DNA of 64,000 bases, from assembly GCA_022826245.1 (NCBI GenBank), contig JAJDVG010000040.1:62001-126000 (forward strand), given 5' to 3'. Made by a program: the position numbers and the translations under genes. The DNA is from Gammaproteobacteria bacterium (lineage in GTDB: Bacteria > Pseudomonadota > Gammaproteobacteria > Steroidobacterales > Rariloculaceae). Shown here in pieces: positions 46,528-56,166 of the stretch (positions are counted from its first letter, which is position 1; every line of letters begins with the position of its first letter). The notes under the pieces are model-generated. The model was not told the DNA's origin. It saw only the letters and a program-made list of their open reading frames with translations, and did no database searches.

Positions 46528-48963
46528 CTACTCCCCGCTTGTCGCGATTGTGACAGCCCCGTCGCCCTCAGGAAGGTTTCGGCGCATCTGGAACGGGAAG
46601 CTGTCGACTATGGCCAATATTATAGATTCCAAACTGTAATTTTGGCTAGCTGCATTCCTGACGACTTGCCTTACGATCGGCATGTCAGCCGGCTCGAGCC
46701 CTCGCCCGAGGGCGTAGATCATGAGTTTCTCGGCGACGGTGCCGGCGAAGAGCTCGGGATCCGCCAGAAGGGCGTCGCGAAGCTCGGCCGGACCGTTGAC
46801 GACGGTACCGTCGGCCAGTACGCCGGCGGCGTCGATCTCGAGGCCCTGCCGATTGACCTCGCGCCATTGACCGACGGCGTTGAAATTCTCGAGAGCGAAG
46901 CCGACCGGGTCGATATTGTCGTGGCAGGAAGCACAGGCAGGATTCGCCCGGTGCAGCTCGAGCTGCTCGCGTACCGTGCTCGGGCGGCCCTCGGGAATGC
47001 TCTCCTCGAGATCGGGCACCTCGTCCGGCGGCGCGGGCGGCGGGTTGTTCCAGAATTCGGAGACGAGAAACTTGCCGCGCACGATCGGTGAGGTCCGTGT
47101 GCCTTGCGAAGTCAACGACAGCAGGCTGCCGTGGCCGAACAGACCCCAGCGATTGGGATCCTCGAGATCGACGCGGCGGAAACGCTGACCGTACACGCCG
47201 TCGATGTCGTAGTGGCGCGCCAGGCGCTCGTTGAGGAACGTGTAGCCAGCCTGCATGAGTTCGTGCACGGGCAGGCCTTCCCTGAGCACGTGCCCGAACA
47301 GCATCTCGGTCTCGCGGCGCATCGCCTGACGCAGGTTGTCGTCGAAGTCCGGGAACATGAGCAGGTTGGGTCGGACTCGCGAGTCGAGGTTCCTGAGCTG
47401 CAGCCATTGACCCGTGAAGTTCTCGACGAGCGCATCGGAGCGGCTGTCGGCGATCATGCGCCCGACCTGCGCCTCGAGCACGCCCGGTTCCCTGAGCCGC
47501 CCCTGTTCGGCCAGCTCGAGCAATTCATCGTCCGGGATGCTCGACCAGAGGAAGAACGACAGGCGCGACGCGAGCTCGATGTCGTTGACCGGATGCGTGG
47601 AGCCGCGCGGCACGTCGGGCGATTCGGTCTCGGACCGGAACAGGAACCAGGGGCTGACGAGTATGCGCGACACGGCGGCGTGGATACCGGCATCGAAGTC
47701 GCCGCCAAGGGCGCGCTCGTCGTCGTAGAACGCGAGCGGCGAGGCGATGTCCTCGGCGGTCACCGGCCGCCTGAAGGCGCGGCGGGCCAGCGTCGTGACG
47801 ATCTCCTCGGCGCAGGCCGATTCGTCGGCCGCCGATGCGGGCTCGCACACGAAGATGCGCTCGCGGGTCGCCATCTCGCTCACGCCCGTGATGTCGAACG
47901 GCCCCTCGACATAGGCAAGCTCAAGCCTCGGCATGCCCGAGGGGTTGTGGATTTCGAGCGAGGCCCGATCGACGCGTTCCCAGACGCTCTGGTCGACGCC
48001 CGTCCGCTCCCGCCAGGTCAGGGCGACCGTGTGCGGGCCGGCCGTGACCGAGACCGGCACGGAGGTAAGGCGCGGGTCGATATCGAACTGCAGAGTGTTG
48101 AAGCCTTCGTCGAGCGCAAGCTGGTGATCCTCGGGTCCGCCGATTTCGGCCGTGTACACGACCTCGTCGTCGAGCAGCACGAGGAATTCGTGCGGCCGGT
48201 CGTGGCCTTCGACGCCGAACAGCCCCTCCTCGACGCCGCGCAGGAGCCGACCGCCGAAAATGTACTGGCCGTCGGCCGGGAAGTAGTGCGTGACCTCGAT
48301 GCCGCCGCGCGTGCCGAGCGGCAGGCCCGCCATGTGGTAATCCTGGGTGGTGTCGAAGGGAATGGTGTAGGTGGCGCGGGCCGGCAGCGCTTCGGGGTTG
48401 CCCATGGCCATGTCGGTGACCCGCAGGGCGACCGCGAGGTAACGCTCGAGCAACAGCGGCGTGGTTGTCAGGAGGTCGGCGATATTGTCGAAGCCGAAAT
48501 CGCCGCCGTCGCTAGGCAGCAGTTCCGTCAGATCGGCCTCGATGCCGAAGAGATCGCGGATCGCATTCGCGTATTCGGCGCGATTGAGGCGGTGTACCTT
48601 CGTCGAGCTAGCATACGGTTCTGCGAAGGCCGCCGCGTCGAGCGTCTCGGTGAGTGCGTTGACGAACTCGATCCTGGCTTCGGGCTCCGGTTGCGGGCCG
48701 TCGCGCGGCGGCATGACGCCGAGCGTGAGTCTGCGGCGGATCTCTTCGAACAAGCCGGAATTGGCATGAACGTCGTCGAGCGTCACGCCCTCGAGCGACA
48801 TGCCGCCCGTGAATTCGGTGTCGTTGTGGCATTCGACGCAGTAGGCATCGAGCATCTGCCAGTTCCGCGCGAGCACGGCTTCGGGCTGCCCGCTCGTGTG
48901 GACATAAGCCGCGAAGCCGCCGGCGACGACTACGGCGCCGCCGGCGTAAATCCAGTGCCTCAC
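46528..48963 (-). CDS. DUF1587/1592/1588/1585 multidomain cytochrome c-like protein, module 2
   Basis: 811 residues with an N-terminal membrane segment (HWIYAGGAVVVAGGFAAYV) and two heme c motifs, CVECH (42-46) and CASCH (677-681). Domain order is the same as in the module-1 product, including LMPPRDG-like (VMPPRDGPQPEPE), LASRLSFFLWSSIPDDELLELA and FLNERLARHYDID. Its start overlaps the ankyrin stop by 4 bases (ATGA), and the DUF1552 gene begins 5 bases after its stop, so the three are tightly coupled. Confidence 0.87.
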   Translation of the reverse strand: MRHWIYAGGAVVVAGGFAAYVHTSGQPEAVLARNWQMLDAYCVECHNDTEFTGGMSLEGVTLDDVHANSGLFEEIRRRLTLGVMPPRDGPQPEPEARIEFVNALTETLDAAAFAEPYASSTKVHRLNRAEYANAIRDLFGIEADLTELLPSDGGDFGFDNIADLLTTTPLLLERYLAVALRVTDMAMGNPEALPARATYTIPFDTTQDYHMAGLPLGTRGGIEVTHYFPADGQYIFGGRLLRGVEEGLFGVEGHDRPHEFLVLLDDEVVYTAEIGGPEDHQLALDEGFNTLQFDIDPRLTSVPVSVTAGPHTVALTWRERTGVDQSVWERVDRASLEIHNPSGMPRLELAYVEGPFDITGVSEMATRERIFVCEPASAADESACAEEIVTTLARRAFRRPVTAEDIASPLAFYDDERALGGDFDAGIHAAVSRILVSPWFLFRSETESPDVPRGSTHPVNDIELASRLSFFLWSSIPDDELLELAEQGRLREPGVLEAQVGRMIADSRSDALVENFTGQWLQLRNLDSRVRPNLLMFPDFDDNLRQAMRRETEMLFGHVLREGLPVHELMQAGYTFLNERLARHYDIDGVYGQRFRRVDLEDPNRWGLFGHGSLLSLTSQGTRTSPIVRGKFLVSEFWNNPPPAPPDEVPDLEESIPEGRPSTVREQLELHRANPACASCHDNIDPVGFALENFNAVGQWREVNRQGLEIDAAGVLADGTVVNGPAELRDALLADPELFAGTVAEKLMIYALGRGLEPADMPIVRQVVRNAASQNYSLESIILAIVDSFPFQMRRNLPEGDGAVTIATSGE

Positions 48964-50546
48964 TGTTCGGTACCCTCCTGCGGCGCAGGCTCGAGACCCA
49001 TGAGGTCGCGCAGAAGCGTTGCGACCTCCGCGGGCTGTGCGCCCTGGAAACGGCCGGCCTGAGCGCCCGTGAGCGGCGGCGCCTCTCGCGGCGGCATCGC
49101 TTCGACGATCTCGAGCGCCGTCTTGCCCTCGCCATCGGCCAGGTCGAGCGTCGCGCCGCCTTCAGCCAGCGCGCGAACGATCTCGATCCTGCCGTCCTTC
49201 GCGGCCATGTGCAGCGCCGCGTCGCCGTCCGGCGTCACTGCATCGGGATTCGCGCCGGCGGCGAGCAGAAGCTTGACTGCGTCGAGCGGTTCGCGGTTGG
49301 CTTCCTCGCGAAACGGCGGCGCCCGTCCCTCGCGAATGTCGCCCGGTCCGCCGGCCATGCCGACGCCGCGGCCGCCGCTCATCGCGACCATGAGCGGTGT
49401 CTTGCCGAGGTTGCCGCGCCCGAACGGGCCGGCAGGGGCCGGTTCGTCCTCCCCGGCCTCGGGCGCCCACTCGACGTCGCCGCCATGCTCGATGAGCAGT
49501 TCGAGCGCTTCGACGTCGGCGGCAACGGCCGCGCGATACAGGGGCGTTGCGTTTTCCTTCGTGTCGCAGCACATCGAGGTCGAATGCAACTGGCCGACGA
49601 AGGGCTTGTTCGGGTCGGCGCCGGCTTCGAGCAGCACGCGCGTCAGTTCGAGCGCGGTCAGCTCGTTCGGATGATCCGCGCGCCATTGGGTACCGTCCTT
49701 GGCGAGCCAGTCGGTCGTTGCGTCGTGCATGAGGACCGCCTGATAGAGCGAGCCGTCGTTCGGATCGGCGCCGAGTTCGACAAGCATGGCGGCGAAATCG
49801 AAGCGGTCGTTGACGACCGCGATCATGAGCGCGGTCGCGCCGTCGGCGTTGGTCAGATTGATGTCGGCGCCGCCGTCGACGAGCCGGCGCACGACCGCTT
49901 CGTCGCCGTTGCGCGCGGCAAACATCAGGGCCGTGAACCCGCCGCTTGGGAAATCGGTACGCGTCGTGCGTTGGTCGAGTTCGGATACGCGCGCCTGCAT
50001 GTTCGGGTCGGCGCCGGCTTCGAGCAGCACATCGATGACGTCGCCATGTCCTTCGACCGCGGCCCACATGAGCGCGGTCTGCTCCCAGTACGATTCGGCG
50101 GCGTTGGGGTCGCTGCCGTGCGCGAGCAGCAGGGCAACGGCATCGACGCTGCCCGCGCGCGCGGCTGCCATCAATGCCGTCTCGTCGTTCGGCGAGGTCA
50201 CGCCAATCTCGGCGCCAGCTTCGAGCAACGCCCCGATGACGGCCGCATCGCCGATGCGGCTGGCCTGCAGCAATGGGGTCACGCCGAATTCGTTTGCACT
50301 GTTCGGATCGGCGCCGGCCTCGATGAGCGTCGTCACCATCTCCGGGTTGGACTCGTAGGCTGCCCAGAGCAGCGCCGTCGAACCGTCCGGCTGCGCGGCG
50401 TTGACATCGTCGCCGCCGCTGATGAGTTCGCGCACCCGATCCAGGTCGCCCACGCTCGCCGCGTCGGCGACGTTGCTTTCCGCGCCGGCGGCCTGCCAGA
50501 CGCCCGCCGTCAGCGCCGCAACGGCACACCACGACAGTATCTTCAT
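48960..50546 (-). CDS. exported ankyrin-repeat protein, module 2
   Basis: 528 residues. Signal peptide MKILSWCAVAALTAGVWQAAGA, then about eleven ankyrin repeats with QPDGSTALLWAAYE, NEFGVTPLLQASRIG and YWEQTALMWAAVEG. The repeat with the WEQTALMWAA element and the long insertion after it correspond to the module-1 protein, so the two share a common ancestor. It is the first gene of module 2, whereas in module 1 the ankyrin gene is last. Start chosen at ATG 50546. Confidence 0.87.
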   Translation of the reverse strand: MKILSWCAVAALTAGVWQAAGAESNVADAASVGDLDRVRELISGGDDVNAAQPDGSTALLWAAYESNPEMVTTLIEAGADPNSANEFGVTPLLQASRIGDAAVIGALLEAGAEIGVTSPNDETALMAAARAGSVDAVALLLAHGSDPNAAESYWEQTALMWAAVEGHGDVIDVLLEAGADPNMQARVSELDQRTTRTDFPSGGFTALMFAARNGDEAVVRRLVDGGADINLTNADGATALMIAVVNDRFDFAAMLVELGADPNDGSLYQAVLMHDATTDWLAKDGTQWRADHPNELTALELTRVLLEAGADPNKPFVGQLHSTSMCCDTKENATPLYRAAVAADVEALELLIEHGGDVEWAPEAGEDEPAPAGPFGRGNLGKTPLMVAMSGGRGVGMAGGPGDIREGRAPPFREEANREPLDAVKLLLAAGANPDAVTPDGDAALHMAAKDGRIEIVRALAEGGATLDLADGEGKTALEIVEAMPPREAPPLTGAQAGRFQGAQPAEVATLLRDLMGLEPAPQEGTEQ

Positions 50547-50667
50547 GATCGGGAATGTCCCCCGTACGCTTTCGATGGACCTCGCATGCATGACGTCTTC
50601 TCCCGTTCGTTCGGATACGAGTCGGATAGCAGAAAACAGCGACCACGGCCAAGCCGCCGCACGCTGC

Positions 50668-50689
50668 GTATGATTGTCAACAAGCATAC
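50668..50689. promoter_or_regulatory. 22-bp palindrome, possible GntR-type operator
   Basis: GTATGATTGTCAACAAGCATAC is 9-of-11 symmetric (cited as a landmark of 22 bases at these coordinates). Its core TTGT-CA-ACAA fits the half-site spacing of some GntR-family operators. It lies about 120 bases before the module-2 ankyrin gene and 67 bases before the divergent methyltransferase-like gene, so it could serve either. Confidence 0.35.
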
Positions 50690-50755
50690 TGGTTTCACCG
50701 TAGAATTTCAGTAGGTCCGGTCGTCCCCGAAGAGCCTTGGCGGAGGTAAAAAGCG

Positions 50756-51574
50756 GTGCGGTGCGTAACTTTCCCGATCGGGCCGTTGGCGGGCGGGCTC
50801 CTGCTTGCGGCGCTTGCCCAGGCGCAGACCGACGGCTTCGTCGCGCCCTACGTGCCGACCGTGGAGGAGGATGTCGAACTCATGCTCGATGTCGCGGGCG
50901 TGCGTCCCGACGACTACGTCATCGATCTCGGCTCGGGCGACGGGCGGATCGCCATCGCGGCCGCCCGGCGCGGCGCCATCGCGCACGGTGTCGAGCTCGA
51001 CCCCGAACTCGTGGAGCTCGCGCGCGCGAACGCTGGCGCCGCAGGCGTGGAGGAGCGGGTCGCATTCCTGCAGGGCGACATTTTCGCAGCCGACATCGGC
51101 CGCGCCACCGTCGTGACGCTCTATCTCTTCCCCGACGCGAACCTGATGCTGCGGCCGAAGCTGCTCGCGGAGCTTCGACCGGGAACGCGCGTCGTCTCGA
51201 ACAGCTTCCACATGGGCGAATGGCAGCCGGATGTCCACGACATGAGCGCGCGCTCGAGCGGCGGGGTCCTGCTGTGGATCGTGCCGGCGCGCATCGCCGG
51301 CGCATGGGAGCTCGAGATCGACGGCGGCGAACGCCTGACGTTCGCGGTCAGCCAGCGGTTCCAGGACATCGAGGTCGAGATTTCCGATAGCGGTTCCCCG
51401 CGTGCGGCGGTTGACGCGACGCTCACTGGCGACCGGATCAGGTTCGGAGCGGAGGCGGCCGATGACCGCTATCGCTTCGACGGCCGCGTCGACGGCGACG
51501 CCATGGAGGGCTACGTGCAGATCGAGCGCGACGGCTTCGGAACGGTCGCCGGCTGGCGCGCGCGGCGCCGCTAG
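50756..51574 (+). CDS. exported SAM-methyltransferase-like protein
   Basis: 272 residues with a signal peptide (PLAGGLLLAALAQAQ) in front of a class I methyltransferase fold: VIDLGSGDGRIAIAAARRG, the acidic EL at strand 2 (HGVELDPELVELAR) and GDIFAADIG. A beta-rich C-terminal part of about 100 residues follows. GGAGG lies 9 bases before the GTG start. SAM is cytoplasmic, so an exported member is odd; either the leader is not cleaved or the fold is reused. Function unknown. Confidence 0.75.
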   Translation: MRCVTFPIGPLAGGLLLAALAQAQTDGFVAPYVPTVEEDVELMLDVAGVRPDDYVIDLGSGDGRIAIAAARRGAIAHGVELDPELVELARANAGAAGVEERVAFLQGDIFAADIGRATVVTLYLFPDANLMLRPKLLAELRPGTRVVSNSFHMGEWQPDVHDMSARSSGGVLLWIVPARIAGAWELEIDGGERLTFAVSQRFQDIEVEISDSGSPRAAVDATLTGDRIRFGAEAADDRYRFDGRVDGDAMEGYVQIERDGFGTVAGWRARRR

Positions 51575-51687
51575 CCGACGACGGCCACAGCACCCGCGGG
51601 CGGTGAGATTGCACGGAAAACTGTGCGATCATTGCGCGCTTGCCCGAGCCCGTGGACGACGCGGGACCGTACCGTCTGGAGGAAGCA

Positions 51688-53094
51688 ATGTCCGATAACA
51701 ACCTGAGTTCCGTGCTGAGAGAGCACGGCAATGCCGTCAAGCTGCTGCGCAATTCGCAGATCGGGATGTACATCTATCCGGTCGTCGCGGCGGAGTTCAC
51801 GAACTGGCGCAACGAGCAGGCGGCCTGGCGCGAATCGGCGGTGCTGTTCGACCAGACGCATCACATGGACGAACTCATCGTCGAGGGGCCCGACGCAGCG
51901 GCTTTTCTCGAGAATATCGGCATCAACAGCTTCGCGAACTTCGATCTGAACCGCGCCAAGCACTTCGTGCCCGTCACGCCCGCGGGTCACGTGGTCGGCG
52001 ACATGATCATTTTCCGGGAGCGGGCGGACAAGTTCATTCTCGTCGGCCGGGCGCCGACAGCCAACTGGGTCAGGTTCCATCAGGCGGTCGGCAACGGCAA
52101 GGTCCGCCTGATACACGACCCGCGGTCCGACGGCCGCCCCGACGGCAAGGCCATATACCGCACCCATTACCGCTTTCAGATCCAGGGGCCGGATGCCGCG
52201 AAGATTTTCGACCGGATCAACGGCGGCCCGGTGCCTCAGGTCAGGTTCTTCCACGTCGACCGGATCAACGTCGGTTCGCGGCGCGTGCAGGCGCTCAGGC
52301 ACGGCATGGCCGGTGCGCCGGGTCTTGAAATCTGGGGGCCCTACGCCGACAAGCACTACATACAGACGACGATCATCGAGGCCGCCCGCGACGTCGGGGT
52401 CGATCTTCACCTCGTCGGCAGCCGCGCCTACTCGACGAACACGCTCGAATCGGGCTGGATTCCGTCGCCGCTTCCCGGGATATACACCGGCAGTGGCATG
52501 CTCCAGGAGTACCGCGACTGGCTTTCGGCCGACAGCTACGAGGCCATTGGCTCGATCGGCGGCAGCTTCGTCAGCGACGACATCGAGGATTACTACGTCA
52601 ATCCCTTCGAGCTCGGCTACGGCTTCTACATCGGCTGGAAGACCGACTTCATCGGCAAGGATGCGCTTGCGAAGCTCAAGGAACGCAACAACCGCAAGAA
52701 AGTCACACTCGAATGGAACCGGGACGATGTGCTGAAGGTCATAGCATCATCGTTCGAGGAGGGAACGCCGTACAAATGGATCGATTTTCCGCAGCCCAAC
52801 TACGCGTCGACCAGTGCCGACCTGCTCATGGACGGCGACCGCATGGCGGGCATGTCGATGTTCAGCGGGTATTCGTACAATGAACGCTGCATGCTGTCGC
52901 TCGCTGTCGTCGACAGCGACGTGGCGATCGGCGACCAGCTCACGCTGATCTGGGGCGAGCCCGAGACCACGGGCAAGACCTCGACCGAGGGCCACAGGCA
53001 GGCGGAAATCCGGGTCCGGGTCGCGCCGACGCCCTATTCCAGGGAAGCTCGCGAGAACTATGCGGACAGTTGGCGGACTAAGTCAGGTACATAA
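51688..53094 (+). CDS. LigM-type tetrahydrofolate-dependent aryl O-demethylase, paralogue 3
   Basis: 468 residues with a GGAGG site before ATG 51688. Arg121 (VGRAP) and Tyr248 ([13 protein letters not shown]) are kept. Compared with LigM it has MYIYPVVAAEFTNW and THHMDELIVEG, so the substrate pocket probably differs from paralogues 1 and 2. It is not adjacent to them and lies on the other strand. The DUF5916 outer-membrane gene follows by 71 bases and may be cotranscribed. Confidence 0.86.
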   Translation: MSDNNLSSVLREHGNAVKLLRNSQIGMYIYPVVAAEFTNWRNEQAAWRESAVLFDQTHHMDELIVEGPDAAAFLENIGINSFANFDLNRAKHFVPVTPAGHVVGDMIIFRERADKFILVGRAPTANWVRFHQAVGNGKVRLIHDPRSDGRPDGKAIYRTHYRFQIQGPDAAKIFDRINGGPVPQVRFFHVDRINVGSRRVQALRHGMAGAPGLEIWGPYADKHYIQTTIIEAARDVGVDLHLVGSRAYSTNTLESGWIPSPLPGIYTGSGMLQEYRDWLSADSYEAIGSIGGSFVSDDIEDYYVNPFELGYGFYIGWKTDFIGKDALAKLKERNNRKKVTLEWNRDDVLKVIASSFEEGTPYKWIDFPQPNYASTSADLLMDGDRMAGMSMFSGYSYNERCMLSLAVVDSDVAIGDQLTLIWGEPETTGKTSTEGHRQAEIRVRVAPTPYSREARENYADSWRTKSGT

Positions 53095-53165
53095 CGCGGA
53101 TTTGCGGCTTCGAAATCGGGGCGCCGTGTAGCCGCGATTTCTTGAAACGCCGGGGGAGATTTGAG

Positions 53166-55433
53166 TTGAGCCGTAGCGTACCTTCGTTCGTCGCGATCGT
53201 CTGCGTGGTCGCCGTCGCGACCGGCGTCCGGGCACAGGACTCCAATGAGGAAGCGAACGGCGACAAGACCGCCGCGATCGTCCGCGTCGACTCGGAACCG
53301 GAGATCGACGGCGTGCTCGACGACGAGATCTGGACGCGGGCGACGCTGATCGAAGACCTGCATCAACTCGATCCCGTCGAATACGCCGAACCTTCCCAAG
53401 CGACGGAGATACGCCTCGCCTACGACGACAACGCCCTGTACGTTTCCGCACGGCTCTATGACAGCGACCCGGAAGGGATCACGGCGCAGGTCCTGCGCCA
53501 GGGCGAGGGGCTCAGGGACGAGGACCGGTTCGCGATCATACTCGACCCGTATCTCGACAGGCGCAGCGGTTATCGCTTCCAGGTCAACGCCAACGGCGTG
53601 CGCTGGGATGCGCTCTATCAGGACACATCCGATATCGAGTCGAACTGGGAAGGGATCTGGCAGGGCGCATCGACGCGCGACGACGGCGGCTGGACCGCGG
53701 AAATGGCGATTCCCTTCAAGACGCTGTCGTTCAATCCCGCCAACGACACCTGGGGAGTGAACTTCGAGCGCACGATTCAGCGCAATGACGAGTCCCTGGG
53801 CTGGGTCTCGCGCAACCGCCAGCTCAACCCGGGCGTCGCGGGCACGATCTCGGGTTTCGAAGGCCTGGAGCAGGGCCGCGGGCTGGATATCGTGCCGTCT
53901 CTGAGCGTCGTCGAACACAACTACTTCGATGGAGGGGGCCGATCGGGGCTCGACTGGGAGCCGTCGCTCGATGTCTTCTACAAGATCACGCCGCTGCTCA
54001 ATGCAGCGCTTACGATCAACACCGACTTCTCCTCGACCGAGGTCGACGACCGGCAGGTCAACCTCACCCGGTTCGGGCTGTTCTTCCCCGAAAAGCGCGA
54101 CTTCTTCCTGCAGGACGCCGACATCTTCGAGTTCGGCCGCATCGGCGGCGGAGGCGGCGGCGGTGGCGGTGGCGGCGGCGGGGGAGGTGGAGGTGGCGGC
54201 GGCTTCGGCGGCGGCTTCGGTCAGAATGCCCGGCCGTTCTTTTCCCGAACTATCGGTCTCAGCAGCACGGGGCAGCCGGTCGACATCGAGTACGGCGGCA
54301 AGCTCAGCGGCCGCGCCGGGCGCTTCAACCTCGGCGCACTGGCGGTACGGCAGGCGGAATTCGGGGACGTAGGCGAGACGGATCTCTTTGTCGGGCGGGC
54401 GACGGCAAACGTGCTCGCCGAGTCGAACGTCGGATTCATAGTCACCGACGGCGACCCGCACTCGAACCTCAACAGCTCGACCGTGGGCGCCGACTTCAGG
54501 TACCGGAACACGCGCTTGCCCGGCGGCCGGGTCCTCGAGGGCGAGGCCTGGTATCAGCAGAGCGATACCCAGGGCATCGGCGGCACGGACAACGCGTCGT
54601 ACGGCTTCGGGATCTCCTCGCCGAATGTCACGGGCCTGCGCGGCAGCTTCAGCACGCGCTATATCGAGGAGAATTTCGATCCGGCGATGGGCTTCGTCAA
54701 CGAGACCGGCATCCGCGGCTATAGCGGAGAAGTCGGTTATCGGCACCGGTTTCGCGATCGTTACCTCAGGCAGTTCGGCGGTAGCGTGCGAGCCTTTCGC
54801 GTCGAGCGGCTCGACACCGGTGGGCTTGATCGCGAGGACATCTCGGCCGGAATCGAGATGAGCAACAACACCGCGGACCGACTGTTTTCCCGTGTCAATC
54901 TGAACCGCGAAATCATCCCCTTCGACTTCCCGATCTATCAACCGTCGGACGGCTCACCGCCCGTCATCATCCCGGCCGGAGAGTACACCTGGACCGACGC
55001 CTTCGTCGGCTTGCGCACGGCGGAGCATCGTCCGATCGCGGCTTTCGTGGGCGCGAGCACCGGTGAGTACTACGACGGAGAAAATACGCTCGTCAGGGCA
55101 AACGCGACGTGGCGCCCGTCGCCGAACTTCAGCCTCAACGTCGGCTACCAGGTCAACGACGTGTCGCTGTCCGGCGGCGACTTCGTCGTGCGGCTGTCCT
55201 CGATGACGCTTCAATACGTGTTCTCGCCGACCCTGTCCTGGGTCAACCTGATCCAGTACGACAACTTTTCCGAAACCATCGGCTTCAACAGCCGCCTGCA
55301 CTGGATTCCCGAAGCCGGCCGGGAAGGTTTCATCGTCCTGAACCACAGCGTCGCCGACCGCGACAAGAACGACTCGTTCCATTCCACGGGCGCCGACATC
55401 GCCGTCAAGTTCAACTACACCTGGCGGTTCTAG
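53166..55433 (+). CDS. DUF5916 outer-membrane protein with polyglycine tract
   Basis: 755 residues. The TTG at 53166 is preferred because GGGGGAG sits 7 bases upstream and a signal peptide follows directly. A CBM9-like domain comes first (EIDGVLDDEIWTRA, ALYVSARLYDSDPE, WTAEMAIPFKTL), then the DUF5916 beta-barrel (GLFFPEKRDFFLQDADIFEF) ending in WRF, as outer-membrane barrels do. Twenty consecutive Gly codons (54144-54203, mixed synonymous codons) and then FGGGFG lie in a loop. Such proteins are thought to bind or pass oligomers; the ligand is unknown. Confidence 0.85.
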   Translation: MSRSVPSFVAIVCVVAVATGVRAQDSNEEANGDKTAAIVRVDSEPEIDGVLDDEIWTRATLIEDLHQLDPVEYAEPSQATEIRLAYDDNALYVSARLYDSDPEGITAQVLRQGEGLRDEDRFAIILDPYLDRRSGYRFQVNANGVRWDALYQDTSDIESNWEGIWQGASTRDDGGWTAEMAIPFKTLSFNPANDTWGVNFERTIQRNDESLGWVSRNRQLNPGVAGTISGFEGLEQGRGLDIVPSLSVVEHNYFDGGGRSGLDWEPSLDVFYKITPLLNAALTINTDFSSTEVDDRQVNLTRFGLFFPEKRDFFLQDADIFEFGRIGGGGGGGGGGGGGGGGGGGGFGGGFGQNARPFFSRTIGLSSTGQPVDIEYGGKLSGRAGRFNLGALAVRQAEFGDVGETDLFVGRATANVLAESNVGFIVTDGDPHSNLNSSTVGADFRYRNTRLPGGRVLEGEAWYQQSDTQGIGGTDNASYGFGISSPNVTGLRGSFSTRYIEENFDPAMGFVNETGIRGYSGEVGYRHRFRDRYLRQFGGSVRAFRVERLDTGGLDREDISAGIEMSNNTADRLFSRVNLNREIIPFDFPIYQPSDGSPPVIIPAGEYTWTDAFVGLRTAEHRPIAAFVGASTGEYYDGENTLVRANATWRPSPNFSLNVGYQVNDVSLSGGDFVVRLSSMTLQYVFSPTLSWVNLIQYDNFSETIGFNSRLHWIPEAGREGFIVLNHSVADRDKNDSFHSTGADIAVKFNYTWRF

Positions 55434-55595
55434 CCGGGCGCAGGGCGGATTCCGGAGGCGTCAGTGGCGGTAATGCGCGCCGTGCGGCCGCGCGTACCCG
55501 GCGCTGCGGTCTCCCGCGGCCGGAGGATTGCGGTTGTTGTGAGCCGCCGCATCGGGGCGGTAGACTCTCGGACCGGATCCGCTGCGGTACGTGCC

Positions 55596-56063
55596 ATGGA
55601 AACAGTCATCTCCGACCTCGTCGAGCGCTTCGAGCGTGGCAAGCTTTCGCGCCGGCAACTGATCCAGGGCCTGACGGCGGTGGCCGGCACTGCGGCCGCG
55701 GTGCGAGCCGGCGCCCAGCAGACGCCTTTCAGTTCGACCCGAATCGATCACGTCAGTATCCAGGTCACCGACCTGCCGCGCTCGATCGCTTTCTACCGCG
55801 AGGTTTTCGGTCTGGAAATACTGAACGAAGACGTGGAGAACCGCATCGTCCGCATGGGCACGACGAGCGTTCTCGTCTCCCTGCATGCGAAGGAGCCGAC
55901 CGGGATCGTCGATCACTTCGCGATCTCGATAGAGAATTTCGACCAGGAGGCCGTCACCCGGACGCTGCTCGACGAGCATGGCCTGACGGCCGAGCAGAAT
56001 CTCGATTACGGGTTTTATGTGCGCGACCCCGAAGGCATCCCGGTGCAGATCATGCGGACCTGA
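55596..56063 (+). CDS. Tat-exported VOC (glyoxalase-fold) protein
   Basis: 155 residues. The Tat-like leader is LSRRQLIQGLTAVAGTAAAVRAGAQQ (landmark), followed by one VOC domain: DHVSIQVTDLPRSIAFYREVFGLEIL, HFAISIENFD and VRDPEGIPVQIM. Metal-ligand candidates are His in the first strand and the terminal Gln region. A glyoxalase, dioxygenase or binding protein would all fit. ATG 55596 chosen; the longer frame upstream has no homology. Confidence 0.8.
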   Translation: METVISDLVERFERGKLSRRQLIQGLTAVAGTAAAVRAGAQQTPFSSTRIDHVSIQVTDLPRSIAFYREVFGLEILNEDVENRIVRMGTTSVLVSLHAKEPTGIVDHFAISIENFDQEAVTRTLLDEHGLTAEQNLDYGFYVRDPEGIPVQIMRT

Positions 56064-56166
56064 ACGGGCATAATCGAGGCCGGGCGCCGTACGGCAGGAT
56101 CAACGCTTGCGGGTTCACGGATCGCCGGCCCCATCTGACACGCGACAAGAAACGGGAAATCAGCCG

